Positions 8,407 through 16,767 of a DNA stretch of 64,000 nucleotides are shown here, in pieces. Position 1 is the first letter of the stretch; the number at the start of each line of letters is the position of its first letter. Position numbers and translations under genes: made by a program. This stretch comes from Paenibacillus polymyxa (GTDB lineage Bacteria > Bacillota > Bacilli > Paenibacillales > Paenibacillaceae), in assembly GCF_018614975.1 (NCBI RefSeq), contig NZ_JAGGNR010000011.1, positions 186,001 through 250,000 of the forward strand, in the 5' to 3' direction. The notes under the pieces were generated by a model. The model was given only the letters and a program-made list of their open reading frames with translations, had not been told where the DNA came from and ran no database searches.

Positions 8407-9475
8407 AAAACAACGAGAAAATCCGGTTTTTGAAAGTATAGCAATGACCATTGTTTACCCGCCCGCACTTGACTGGAACCTCTTGTTCCAGCGTCCTCAG
8501 CAATTGATGACCGCCTTCTCCAATATTCCAGGTATACGGGCTATCTTTATCAATGAAGAAACGTACAGAAAGCAGAGCCGACCGATTGAAAAGTTAAATG
8601 AGGATCTGTTCCTTGTACAAAAAGGTGTGAATTACGATCACTTGGTCAAAGGAAAGAAGGTACTCTGGTTCTCGAATCCAGGTCAGTACAATTATTCGGA
8701 TGGACGAAAGTTTGATTTTACCGTATTTGATTACCTTGATAATTCGGCTGACGAATTTGCTGTGTGGAAATCCTACATCCCGAAATGTTTTGACCGTGCA
8801 GATCTTATTGCGACGACTGCCAAGGTGATGTATGAGGCCCATAAACATGACGGCAAACCGATCTTTATGTGCCCTAACGGGGCAGATTACCAACATTTTG
8901 AGAAAGCGCGGGCAATTCTGCCCAAACCGGCGGATTTCCCCGATGTTCATGATGGGCAAAAGATTGTGGGTTTCCACGGTGCAATGGCATCGTGGGTGGA
9001 TTATTCGCTGATTACCGCTATTGCGGATAAAGGTTATCGTGTTGTTTTGATTGGAAACAATGCCCTCTATCAAAAAAATATTGTGCATCCTAATGTGACT
9101 TGTCTTCCGCACAAAGATTATAAGGTGCTTCCCGCCTACATTGCTCAATTCGATGTCTGTATCGTGCCATTCAAGCTGACAGAGATGATCCGGGGCTGCG
9201 ATCCAATCAAGTATTATGAATATTTGTCTGCGGGCAAACCTGTGTTGACAACGCGTATGGAGGAAATTGTTCATAAGTACAGTGATGTAACTTACTTTAT
9301 GAATCAGCATAATTGTGGATTGATGTTGGAGAAAGCGATTCGTGAGAATAGTGCTTCCAAAATTGCGGCAAGAGTAAGGGTGGCTATGTCTAATAGCTGG
9401 GATGGCAGGGCAATGGATGCCGTGAAGATGATTAATCAGGTCATAGGAGGTATGAGAAATGAGAAAGATATTTAA
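8384..9475 (+). CDS. GT-B family (GT4-like) glycosyltransferase
   Basis: A 363-residue GT-B protein. The N-terminal Rossmann domain carries LFQRPQQLM, and the C-terminal donor domain ends in the typical CDPIKYYEYLSAGKPVLTT motif, where Glu binds the nucleotide sugar. It resembles TuaH-like and other cell-surface glycan transferases. The TTG at 8384 is used because GGAAGGGGTGGAG lies 5 bp upstream; the gene starts inside the preceding one and overlaps the next by 17 bp, so the three are translated as a unit. Confidence 0.82.
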   Translation: MLNWLLRRKQRENPVFESIAMTIVYPPALDWNLLFQRPQQLMTAFSNIPGIRAIFINEETYRKQSRPIEKLNEDLFLVQKGVNYDHLVKGKKVLWFSNPGQYNYSDGRKFDFTVFDYLDNSADEFAVWKSYIPKCFDRADLIATTAKVMYEAHKHDGKPIFMCPNGADYQHFEKARAILPKPADFPDVHDGQKIVGFHGAMASWVDYSLITAIADKGYRVVLIGNNALYQKNIVHPNVTCLPHKDYKVLPAYIAQFDVCIVPFKLTEMIRGCDPIKYYEYLSAGKPVLTTRMEEIVHKYSDVTYFMNQHNCGLMLEKAIRENSASKIAARVRVAMSNSWDGRAMDAVKMINQVIGGMRNEKDI

Positions 9476-10097
9476 AAGAATGTTTGGTAGCCAATCGACT
9501 ACACCGACAATTGAGCTTGAAGAAATAGAGATTGACGCGACGGAGTTCAATGTTACGACATACACCCCAAACACGGATACAACGATTGTATATCTACCTG
9601 CGATCGATTTCCATAGTGCACGATTCGGGCGTCGACCACAACGGCTGTTAAAAGCACTCGCGGAAGTAGGCTACAATGTAATATATATCAACTCCAGTGA
9701 TGAGTTCTATCAGGTAGATGCCTTGGAGTATCCCCATCCAGAGCTTCCAAACTTTGTCGTAGCCCGTGTGGGCCATAATGTCCGTACGCTGTTTCAAGGT
9801 GATCGCGTAATCTATTGGGTGAACGATAGCCGGCTGGCAAGTTCTGTCGAGACAGCCTATCCTGATCTGGTCGTATTTGATTCGTTGACCGATCCGGATC
9901 AGTACGAAAAGCACAAACACAAGATGGAAGCTGTTGCTGACGTTGTCTTCATTACACCTGAGAGAATCTATGAGCATGGCAAATATTGCTCACATGTTCA
10001 TCTGGTTACTGCCGATGAATTTGATATCAAGGAACGTGCGGAACAGGTAGCGCAAATTATTGATTCTTTGCCAAACAGAACGGCCCCTCTAATGTAG
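9459..10097 (+). CDS. Half-length GT-B-like protein (N-terminal domain only)
   Basis: A 212-residue protein related to the N-terminal domain of the preceding gene: VYLPAIDFHSARFGRRPQRL aligns with its VYPPALDWNLLFQRPQQL, followed by the same YINSSDEFY-type strand. It lacks the C-terminal donor-binding domain, so it is unlikely to be an active transferase alone. It may be a partner subunit of the upstream enzyme or a degenerate duplicate. The stop codon lies within a terminator hairpin, so the short length is not an artefact of a nearby frameshift. Confidence 0.65.
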   Translation: MRKIFKRMFGSQSTTPTIELEEIEIDATEFNVTTYTPNTDTTIVYLPAIDFHSARFGRRPQRLLKALAEVGYNVIYINSSDEFYQVDALEYPHPELPNFVVARVGHNVRTLFQGDRVIYWVNDSRLASSVETAYPDLVVFDSLTDPDQYEKHKHKMEAVADVVFITPERIYEHGKYCSHVHLVTADEFDIKERAEQVAQIIDSLPNRTAPLM

Positions 10098-10110
10098 GGG
10101 TCTTTTCTTT
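10084..10110 (+). terminator. Terminator after the glycosyltransferase operon
   Basis: CCCCT (10084-10088) pairs with AGGGG (10096-10100) and is followed by TCTTTTCTTT. It overlaps the last codons of the preceding gene. The 260 bp to the tube gene contain no convincing gene. That stretch does contain TTAACCTGATCCGG at 10288-10301, which also occurs (13/14) at 5867-5880. Confidence 0.7.
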
Positions 10111-10357
10111 GATCGTATATAGGCCTTTTACTTTTGCAAAGATGACGGGGCTAATCCTGCTTCAATATATTTCGTTTACATTTACATTATCGTTAGGGAT
10201 TGAAGATAGCGTTCTACACTATAAAAAGCAGAGACGGCGAACAGTCAGACGGGTTAAACGAAATGGATCTCCCGATCATCAAGTCATTTAACCTGATCCG
10301 GCTTAAGCAAGTCTCGGTAGCTAAAATTACATATTATTCTAAGGAGTGGACTGTTCA

Positions 10358-11179
10358 ATGGCTAAAAAAATGATTATCAAAGGTGTAGGTACGTTTATGG
10401 CTAAACGCCTTCCAAAAGATCCGATGGGCGAAATTGAGGTAGTTACCCTGGGTACCTTGCAAGATCTGAAAATTGACCTTAACGTGGAGCTTGAGGATAT
10501 CTTTGGTGGTGACGGTCTGTTCGCCATTGATGTACTGGTGAAGTCCAAATCGATTGAAGTGTCGGCAACAGATGCCAAATTCGATCTGGATGCAATCCAG
10601 CTGATGATGGGTTCAACGGTACAAGAACAAGTGAAGTCTTATGTGTGGGTGCTGAATGAGCAGTCTACAGTGGCTGCAGGCGTATCCAATTCCGGATTTG
10701 CTGAAGCTAAACCGAAGCATGCAAGTGAAATCTATGGAAGCAACGGTGGCATCACGGTTCGTCTCAAAGATTCCAACACATTGCTGAAGCAACTCACTTC
10801 CAAAGGAACGGCTGTGGAACCAAATGCATTCTTCTACGACGAAGCAAATGGTGTAGTCATCCTGAATGCTGTCCATATCGGTAAAGACATTGTGCTGAAC
10901 TACAAGCGAGATCAAATTGTAGACATGGTTGATCTGTTGGTTGACGAAGTACCATTCCCGATCTCTGTCGTTCATCACGGTACTTTCCAGCAAAAAGATG
11001 GTTCGTATGCAGGTGTTGAAACCGAGTTGTACATGTGCCGTGCAAAAGGAACATTCAGCATCAATGCCCAGCGTGCTGCCGCTTCTGCATCTGCAATCTC
11101 CTTGCAGATTCTTGATCCTGAACGTGCTGACGGAAAAATCGGCAGTATCAAACGCTTCAGCGCACCAAGCAAGATCTAA
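10358..11179 (+). CDS. Putative tail tube (major tail) protein
   Basis: A 273-residue beta-rich protein, the first of the tail-morphogenesis run, directly before the G/GT chaperones and the tape measure. That position is the standard place of the tube subunit in siphophages and PBSX-like elements. The sequence begins MAKKMIIKGVGTFMAKRL and shows alternating beta strands throughout, with a pre-sheet GEIEVVTLGTLQDLKI segment. It has no sheath-like or capsid-like feature. ATG 10358 has AAGGAG upstream. The assignment rests mostly on context. Confidence 0.7.
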   Translation: MAKKMIIKGVGTFMAKRLPKDPMGEIEVVTLGTLQDLKIDLNVELEDIFGGDGLFAIDVLVKSKSIEVSATDAKFDLDAIQLMMGSTVQEQVKSYVWVLNEQSTVAAGVSNSGFAEAKPKHASEIYGSNGGITVRLKDSNTLLKQLTSKGTAVEPNAFFYDEANGVVILNAVHIGKDIVLNYKRDQIVDMVDLLVDEVPFPISVVHHGTFQQKDGSYAGVETELYMCRAKGTFSINAQRAAASASAISLQILDPERADGKIGSIKRFSAPSKI

Positions 11180-11201
11180 TATCTAAATAAGGTTGATTGC
11201 T

Positions 11202-11267
11202 CCTGGCAAGGTATCAAACGGCATTTGTGTCCTCCCCTTCACAGAGCCTTGCCTTGCCAGGTTTTTT
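11202..11267 (+). terminator. Partial terminator between tube and chaperone genes
   Basis: A perfect 10-bp stem (CCTGGCAAGG with CCTTGCCAGG) closes a 40-nt loop and is followed by six T. It lies just after the tube gene, where a leaky terminator would give far more tube mRNA than chaperone and tape-measure mRNA. Confidence 0.7.
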
Positions 11268-11307
11268 ATTATATGGGGGAGAATGTCCTGGGGAGGTCTT
11301 TAAATTC

Positions 11308-11787
11308 ATGGAAACAGAACAAGAAAAAGCCGAGCGTGAGCTTGCGGAAAAGCTGAATGAGGAAGCGGCGAAACGAATCAAAGATGATCCGGAAAACAAA
11401 CGGGTGACTCCGGAGGAAGTGGAGGCTGCTGAGCGTGCATTCTTCGAAGATGATGAGATTATTACGCTGCGGGATCGACGGAAATATCGTATTCCGCCAT
11501 GTAACCTGAAGGATGCCCGCCGTCTGATGAAGTTGCTGAAAACGGTGAATATCGATGCCATTATTCTTAATTTCATTCCGACTGAGAATGATGAACTGGA
11601 CGAAAAGCGTCAGCAGGATTTATTTGATGTATTGGCAATGGCATTCAAAAACTATCCACATATCGTGACCAAAGATGAGCGTGGTGAGTATATCATCAAT
11701 CGAGAGTATCTGGATGAGTACCTTGATCTGAACACAGCTCGCAAAGTCATTGATATGCTCATTGGACTCAATGGTTTAAAAAAGTAG
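11308..11787 (+). CDS. Tail assembly chaperone (gpG-like)
   Basis: A 159-residue, charged, mainly helical protein located between tube and tape measure, as in lambda G. It is expected to coat the tape measure and recruit tube subunits. The start at ATG 11308 has GGGGAGGT upstream; the longer frame from 11197 runs through the terminator. The C-terminal codons GGT TTA AAA AAG TAG contain a canonical -1 slippery heptamer, so a fraction of ribosomes should read on into the following frame. Confidence 0.82.
   Translation: METEQEKAERELAEKLNEEAAKRIKDDPENKRVTPEEVEAAERAFFEDDEIITLRDRRKYRIPPCNLKDARRLMKLLKTVNIDAIILNFIPTENDELDEKRQQDLFDVLAMAFKNYPHIVTKDERGEYIINREYLDEYLDLNTARKVIDMLIGLNGLKK
11775..11781 (+). 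promoter_or_regulatory. -1 programmed frameshift site (T TTA AAA)
   Basis: The heptamer TTTAAAA is in the correct register (X XXY YYZ) four codons before the stop of the gpG-like gene. A -1 shift enters the downstream frame, which stays open through 11808 to 12140, giving a fusion of 158 + 119 = 277 residues. This matches the lambda G/GT arrangement seen in many long-tailed phages. Confidence 0.8.
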
Positions 11788-11807
11788 AACGCACCGAGGG
11801 GGAGTCT

Positions 11808-12140
11808 TTGGAGGGAACCGAAATCCGTGATACGGAAACACAGGAACCCGTTCACTGGGGAGAAATCTTCTTCACCCTCCATAAACACTGTGGGCTGAAC
11901 AAGTGGGAGATTTGGGAGTACACACTCCCTCAGGTTGCGGAGCTGTGCAAGTCAGCCGAGAAATATATTCAATTTGAGGTTGAACTTATGACAGCACCTC
12001 TTCGCATGTTCGGTGGCGGTGGGGGCGAGGAAGTTGAAGAAGATGGGACCGTCAGACGTCAAAGAACCTTCAATGACGAGGATTACACGGAGATATCAGA
12101 AGATGATATCGGTATGCTTGCACAAGCGCTCGGAGGATAA
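11808..12140 (+). CDS. Tail assembly chaperone extension (gpT-like)
   Basis: The downstream half of the frameshifted G/GT pair, 110 residues from the TTG at 11808. HWGEIFFTLHKHCGLNKWEI at the start is typical of the T-part of tail chaperones, and the acidic tail includes a GGGGG linker. It could also be initiated independently, since GAGGGGGAG precedes the TTG by 5 bp. A hairpin (12150-12183, ATCCCGTT with AACGGGAT) lies between it and the tape measure gene. Confidence 0.75.
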   Translation: MEGTEIRDTETQEPVHWGEIFFTLHKHCGLNKWEIWEYTLPQVAELCKSAEKYIQFEVELMTAPLRMFGGGGGEEVEEDGTVRRQRTFNDEDYTEISEDDIGMLAQALGG

Positions 12141-12207
12141 GAGAGAGACATCCCGTTTTGCCTAAATGAAGGTAGAACGGGATTTATGCATAAAGGCGGT
12201 GATTCTT

Positions 12208-15200
12208 TTGACTGAAACAGAAGGACAAGGAGACAAACATTCCTTAACACAAGAAATATTAACGGATAAGGATCAATTAACTGGACAAAATACAGCGCTG
12301 AAAGAAAGCTACCTTTCGGGTGTTAACACATTGGTTAGACGTGTAGAGACAATCAGAAGTGATATGCAGTCGCAAATGATTGAAACACTGACTACCGATT
12401 TGGAGCACTTTTATCGTGGAGCGTTCAGTGAAATGAAGGATGTGTCTGCAGCTGGCTCACAGGGGTTGATAGACTCCGTGATGAATACGATGAAATATAT
12501 TTCAGCAGGTGAAACCAAGGGGTATTCATCAACATTACTCAAGAAATCCCTTGACTCGTCGCAGCAGATGGATCAACAGATAAGCCGGGCCGACCAAAAT
12601 TTGGAGCTTAGATCGTCTGGGACAACAAATGACAGTGGGCAATTCACACAAACCGGAACGGTCAAAAATCTGCAACGAATTGCACTGCAGCATGGTATGG
12701 ATCAGGAAGATGTAGGTCTTGCCTATCGCATTGGTTCTCGTAATTATGATTATTCATCTGAAGCTGTCGCGTTTGCTGAAGAAGTAGCCAAGCTGAATTC
12801 AGTGGGCAATATGGATGTAGAACAGACGGCAACAGGTCTGGAAGCTGTTACTTCGGCATGGGGAAGCAGTAGCTTTGATCTGTCTCAAGTCACAGACATG
12901 ATGATTAGAGCTTCAACGATGTTGGATGTTGGCATTCTGGACTTGATGGATAGGATGCGTCAGACCCTTCCAATAGTTGGTAACCCTGATGGAACGCTTG
13001 CACAAGAGGATGTATTAGCCAACTGGATTAGTAAGGCTGGATTGTTGGTTCAGTCAAAAGGAGATCATCCTCAGCAGGGCTTTGCATCGAATCGAGTTAG
13101 ATTCGATCTTCTTGCTGAACAATTGAAGGCTACGGATGCAAACGCGTCGATCCATCAGCGCACTGGCAGTAGAGACAACCTTCAATTCCGACAACGAGAG
13201 ATCGAAATCGCATTTCAGATTGCAACACATGAGGCGATGCAAGGGTTGAAAGAGGAATTTGCCGAGCTGGGCGATTATCTTATCGCAGTCATGCGGTTAA
13301 TTGGAGATCGTACGGGTGGCATTGTTGATCAGATGGAATTGCTTAACCGAATTATGGATGAAGTCGGAGTTCAGGTTGCGTGGGATAAGTTCGGTGAAGT
13401 GATGAATGAAGGCGATCAGAAGCGATACAGTGCTACGAATGCGGATCCAGGGAAAGTCGAAAATACGGGGAGCGATGTTCCCGAACCACTTCGAGTCACG
13501 GATGTGCAACGTGCTGGTGTAGCGCAGGAAATGGGCAGACAGCAGAGTCGTCTGCAGACGCTGGATCATCGCAGAACAGAAATTCAAAGTAGGGCGGCCT
13601 CCAAGCAAGATGATGTACTTCAGGCTCGGACTAACCGAGATCATCAAGATAAAATGTACAATCAGGCTATAGAAGATGGGGATACAGCGGCTTCTTCCAT
13701 TCATGGAGAAGAACGTGACGAAGCGGAGAAGCGAGTCAAAACGTATAGTCGAGAACTTCTTCTGTTGCGAGAAGAAATGCATTCTCTCGATATTCAGATT
13801 GCAAAGACGAAGCGAAGTCTTGAGTTTCTAGGGCGAGAGCTGGATGACACGAGTAGAGCAATGATGCAATTTGAACACCAAGCTAGAGTTTTGATGATGG
13901 CCATGGATGATATGGACCTGGATGCAGTTGAACTACGAAACAAGTTGTATTTCCTTAATGCTGAGTTTACATACGGTTCAACCGATGTTCAGCGCTACGA
14001 ATCCGAGATCCAGAAGCTGCGTAAACAGTCAACGCTATTGAATGATGTTCTCTCCACACTGAGAATCGAAGTCAATGAGTTAAATGCTTCTTTTAGACAA
14101 GGCATGATCGATGCTACAGCATACATATCCAAACTGAAGGAACTTGAACAGGTTCAGCTCGCGAGCATGATGAGTGGTCCAGGAGGATTGTTAGTTGTTC
14201 CAGGTGCAGGAAGTGGTGGATCACCTGTTAAGGATGACAAGGGAGATTCAGCAAACAAACCTTTTTTAGAGAGACATCAAGATTTTATCAATGACGTAAT
14301 TAAGGATATGGCTAAATCAAAGATTGAGGAAGTTATGGATTTTGGTTCAGACAAGAAGAAAAAGGACAAGCCGAAGCGACGAGGGATAAAACAGAGATTC
14401 GAAGATATGAAAGAAGTCGGTAGTAAAAAAGCATTTTTTAACGGTCATGCACCTATTCGTGACAAGGACGGGAACGTACTAAGAGGTCCGGATAAACCTG
14501 ATGGAACCCCTGGAGATATCCTTACCCAACGTGATATTACAAGCGAGCGTAAGAAAAAAGGAGACATTCCAGGGAAATTAGCAAAGCTCGGCAAGTTCGG
14601 TAAGTCGATACTAAAACCCCTAAAAGCCGTTCCTTATCTTGGTGCTGCCATGACTGCTGTGGATGTAGTATCCGGTGTAGTTGATCCGCTGAGTAATATG
14701 GGGAAGTCAGAAGCGGAGAAGCAAAGTATTCGTGCAACAAATAAAGAGGAACTGGCCAAGGATTTTAAAGATATGGAGCAGTCTTCAGTTGTAGGTAAAG
14801 TGTGGAAAGGCCTTAACCTTGGAATGGATGCAGTTGTTAAGGGAGGAATCAGCAGCCTATTCGGAAACAATGCTACCAATAATAAGTTCGGGGACTACTG
14901 GAAGGGATTTAAGGCGGTATGGAGCGAAGACGGCGGAGATGCAGTTGAGAAGAAACTGGGCAAGGAATACAACTACAAGCAGGAGAAAAAAGAAGCCCAG
15001 ATTCAATTGGATAAAGAGTCTGGAAAGCCGCCTGCGGACAGCAAAAAACAACAACCGCAGATACAATACATTCAACCTCAAATGCAGTATATTCCTGCTG
15101 CAGGCGGAATAGGAACTATTGCTAACGGTTATAGGCCTCAGCCGCAAAGCAACGGTATTGATGAAATGATCGCCAAGATTAATCGGCAGCTTAACAAATC

Positions 15201-16062
15201 GACAAGTGATAACGAAACCAATTACCAAGTCACTCGATCCCGTCTGTTGATTAGTGGTGTTCGCGAAGATTCTGGTCAGATGCGCGCGCTAATGGAGAAA
15301 TATTTGCAAGAGAATATCAAGTTCTTCGATAAGGCCATTGCAAGTTTACAGAAGACGTACGACAAGATGGCTGAAGGTAAGGAGAAAGATGAACTGGGCC
15401 TGGAGATCAATGAGAAGAAACAGCAGAAGGCACAATCAGAGCTTGAACTGAATGGTGTCAAAAACAGCCAAATTGATGAGCTTAGACGCAAGATGAATGA
15501 TCAGTTTGAGTTGACGCAGTTGGATTATGATAAACGAATGTATGATCTCCTGGCGGCTAATGGGGGTAAGGAAGATGCACCAGAATTAATTGCATTGAAC
15601 AAATCCCGTGCATCAGAAATGAACTCACAAATAAGTTCGATCAAGCAAGATTGGAAGAATCTGCTGAATAGTGGTGTGTTTAAACCAGGGTCAAATGAAT
15701 ATATGGAGATTTTAAAACAAATCCAGTCATTAGGTGTAGAACAGTCTAAAAATTTGTTTGAAATTAGCAAAAAAATGGATAAACCGATATCTTCATTCAA
15801 CATTCCAGCAGGTCTTAAGGTCATGGATTACTTTGATTACATGACGACGAACAATACACATAAAAGTGTGATGGTTGGCTCAGGTGATGTCACGGTTCAT
15901 GTGAACATCGATAATATGACTGGCAGCACAAAAGATGTGGAGAGACTGACATCTACGTTGGACAAGACACTGCGGCAGAACAACCCGGGTATGGTGAACT
16001 ATATGGCCAGCAATGTAGGTGCGGGAATGGGAAGTAATCATATCTCTAAATATAGTAGATAA
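12208..16062 (+). CDS. Tail tape measure protein
   Basis: A 1,284-residue protein, long helical and coiled-coil in much of its length (residues about 20-120, 440-660, 1020-1180), with a short hydrophobic segment around residues 800-835 (KAVPYLGAAMTAVDVVSGVVD). Position after the G/GT chaperones and size identify it as the tape measure, which sets tail length and is expelled into the target. At about 0.15 nm per residue, a tail near 190 nm is expected. TTG 12208 is preferred over ATG 12166, which lies inside a hairpin. No peptidase or transglycosylase domain is evident inside it. Confidence 0.85.
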   Translation: MTETEGQGDKHSLTQEILTDKDQLTGQNTALKESYLSGVNTLVRRVETIRSDMQSQMIETLTTDLEHFYRGAFSEMKDVSAAGSQGLIDSVMNTMKYISAGETKGYSSTLLKKSLDSSQQMDQQISRADQNLELRSSGTTNDSGQFTQTGTVKNLQRIALQHGMDQEDVGLAYRIGSRNYDYSSEAVAFAEEVAKLNSVGNMDVEQTATGLEAVTSAWGSSSFDLSQVTDMMIRASTMLDVGILDLMDRMRQTLPIVGNPDGTLAQEDVLANWISKAGLLVQSKGDHPQQGFASNRVRFDLLAEQLKATDANASIHQRTGSRDNLQFRQREIEIAFQIATHEAMQGLKEEFAELGDYLIAVMRLIGDRTGGIVDQMELLNRIMDEVGVQVAWDKFGEVMNEGDQKRYSATNADPGKVENTGSDVPEPLRVTDVQRAGVAQEMGRQQSRLQTLDHRRTEIQSRAASKQDDVLQARTNRDHQDKMYNQAIEDGDTAASSIHGEERDEAEKRVKTYSRELLLLREEMHSLDIQIAKTKRSLEFLGRELDDTSRAMMQFEHQARVLMMAMDDMDLDAVELRNKLYFLNAEFTYGSTDVQRYESEIQKLRKQSTLLNDVLSTLRIEVNELNASFRQGMIDATAYISKLKELEQVQLASMMSGPGGLLVVPGAGSGGSPVKDDKGDSANKPFLERHQDFINDVIKDMAKSKIEEVMDFGSDKKKKDKPKRRGIKQRFEDMKEVGSKKAFFNGHAPIRDKDGNVLRGPDKPDGTPGDILTQRDITSERKKKGDIPGKLAKLGKFGKSILKPLKAVPYLGAAMTAVDVVSGVVDPLSNMGKSEAEKQSIRATNKEELAKDFKDMEQSSVVGKVWKGLNLGMDAVVKGGISSLFGNNATNNKFGDYWKGFKAVWSEDGGDAVEKKLGKEYNYKQEKKEAQIQLDKESGKPPADSKKQQPQIQYIQPQMQYIPAAGGIGTIANGYRPQPQSNGIDEMIAKINRQLNKSTSDNETNYQVTRSRLLISGVREDSGQMRALMEKYLQENIKFFDKAIASLQKTYDKMAEGKEKDELGLEINEKKQQKAQSELELNGVKNSQIDELRRKMNDQFELTQLDYDKRMYDLLAANGGKEDAPELIALNKSRASEMNSQISSIKQDWKNLLNSGVFKPGSNEYMEILKQIQSLGVEQSKNLFEISKKMDKPISSFNIPAGLKVMDYFDYMTTNNTHKSVMVGSGDVTVHVNIDNMTGSTKDVERLTSTLDKTLRQNNPGMVNYMASNVGAGMGSNHISKYSR

Positions 16063-16076
16063 GGAGGAGTTCTGAT

Positions 16077-16727
16077 ATGACTCAGCAAGACCCGTTTGGC
16101 TTAGTAAATGACCGGTATAAAAGAAAGCTGTATGTAGATACAGGCATGAAGTTTGAGCCAGTGAACGGAAGAATCATTGATCCGTACTCTTCACCTTCGC
16201 CCAATCCGCAAGTAAGGGAAATTAAAATGATTAATGCTCCCTCGCATTTTCATCAGATGGGCGTATCTTCGTACAAGGCCATCATTAACATCTTGTTTAA
16301 AGATAAACAATCCTATCACGATTACGCCATGTACGTAGGCTGGACACACAAATTTTATGATGAGAAGGGCAATATTTATGTTGGTGTTGTAGAGTCCATC
16401 AAAGTTGACCCTATTTTCTACCATCAGGATACGATGGATAAAGATCAGAAGGGCTACAAGGTCGAATTGACCATGACCCTGATCAAAAAAGATGGATATG
16501 ACCGTAAGAGTGCAATACAGTTTCAGGATTTACAGACGACAGAAGGGAAGGACCACTGGGCAAGAGATTCCATTGAACGTTTGGCTGACTTGGGGCTGAC
16601 GGTTGTAACACAACTGGATGGCACCCCTATTCTATATTTCAGACCGGAAAACTTTATAACCAGAGCAGAGTTTGTTACTTTCCTGATGCGTACTAAGCGT
16701 CTGCTGGAACGAACAATTCGAGAGTAG
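16077..16727 (+). CDS. Tail protein with C-terminal SLH domain (distal-tail candidate)
   Basis: A 216-residue protein directly after the tape measure, the usual place of the distal tail protein. The first about 155 residues are beta-rich with no known motif. The last about 55 residues form a recognisable S-layer-homology domain: KDHWARDSIERLADLGL, then a GxPxxxFRPENF turn and ITRAEFVTFLMRT. SLH domains bind pyruvylated secondary cell-wall polymers in Paenibacillus and Bacillus. A tail-tip SLH domain could bind that polymer on a target cell or hold particles at the surface of the producer. AAGGAGGAG precedes the ATG. Confidence 0.75.
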   Translation: MTQQDPFGLVNDRYKRKLYVDTGMKFEPVNGRIIDPYSSPSPNPQVREIKMINAPSHFHQMGVSSYKAIINILFKDKQSYHDYAMYVGWTHKFYDEKGNIYVGVVESIKVDPIFYHQDTMDKDQKGYKVELTMTLIKKDGYDRKSAIQFQDLQTTEGKDHWARDSIERLADLGLTVVTQLDGTPILYFRPENFITRAEFVTFLMRTKRLLERTIRE

Positions 16728-16746
16728 GGTGACCTACTCTCTTTTC
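16721..16746 (+). terminator. Hairpin terminator overlapping the stop codon
   Basis: AGAGTAGG and CCTACTCT form an 8-bp stem with a 4-nt loop followed by CTTTTCT. It spans the stop of the upstream SLH gene and probably reduces read-through into the next gene. Confidence 0.55.
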
Positions 16747-16767
16747 TGTCTATTCTAAAGATAGGAG

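Noticed and set aside
8594..9574. 326-residue open frame on the minus strand
   Set aside because: Shadow of the GT4-like and half-GT genes; His/Ile-rich composition without motifs and no ribosome binding site.
10109..10291. 60-residue plus-strand frame between the GT operon and the tube gene
   Set aside because: No ribosome binding site, Arg-rich random-looking C-terminus; more likely a leader or control region.
10358..11179. Tail sheath, which would make the element contractile (R-type)
   Set aside because: Only one tube-sized gene precedes the chaperones and no 400-500-residue sheath or gpJ/gpW-type baseplate gene is visible in the island.
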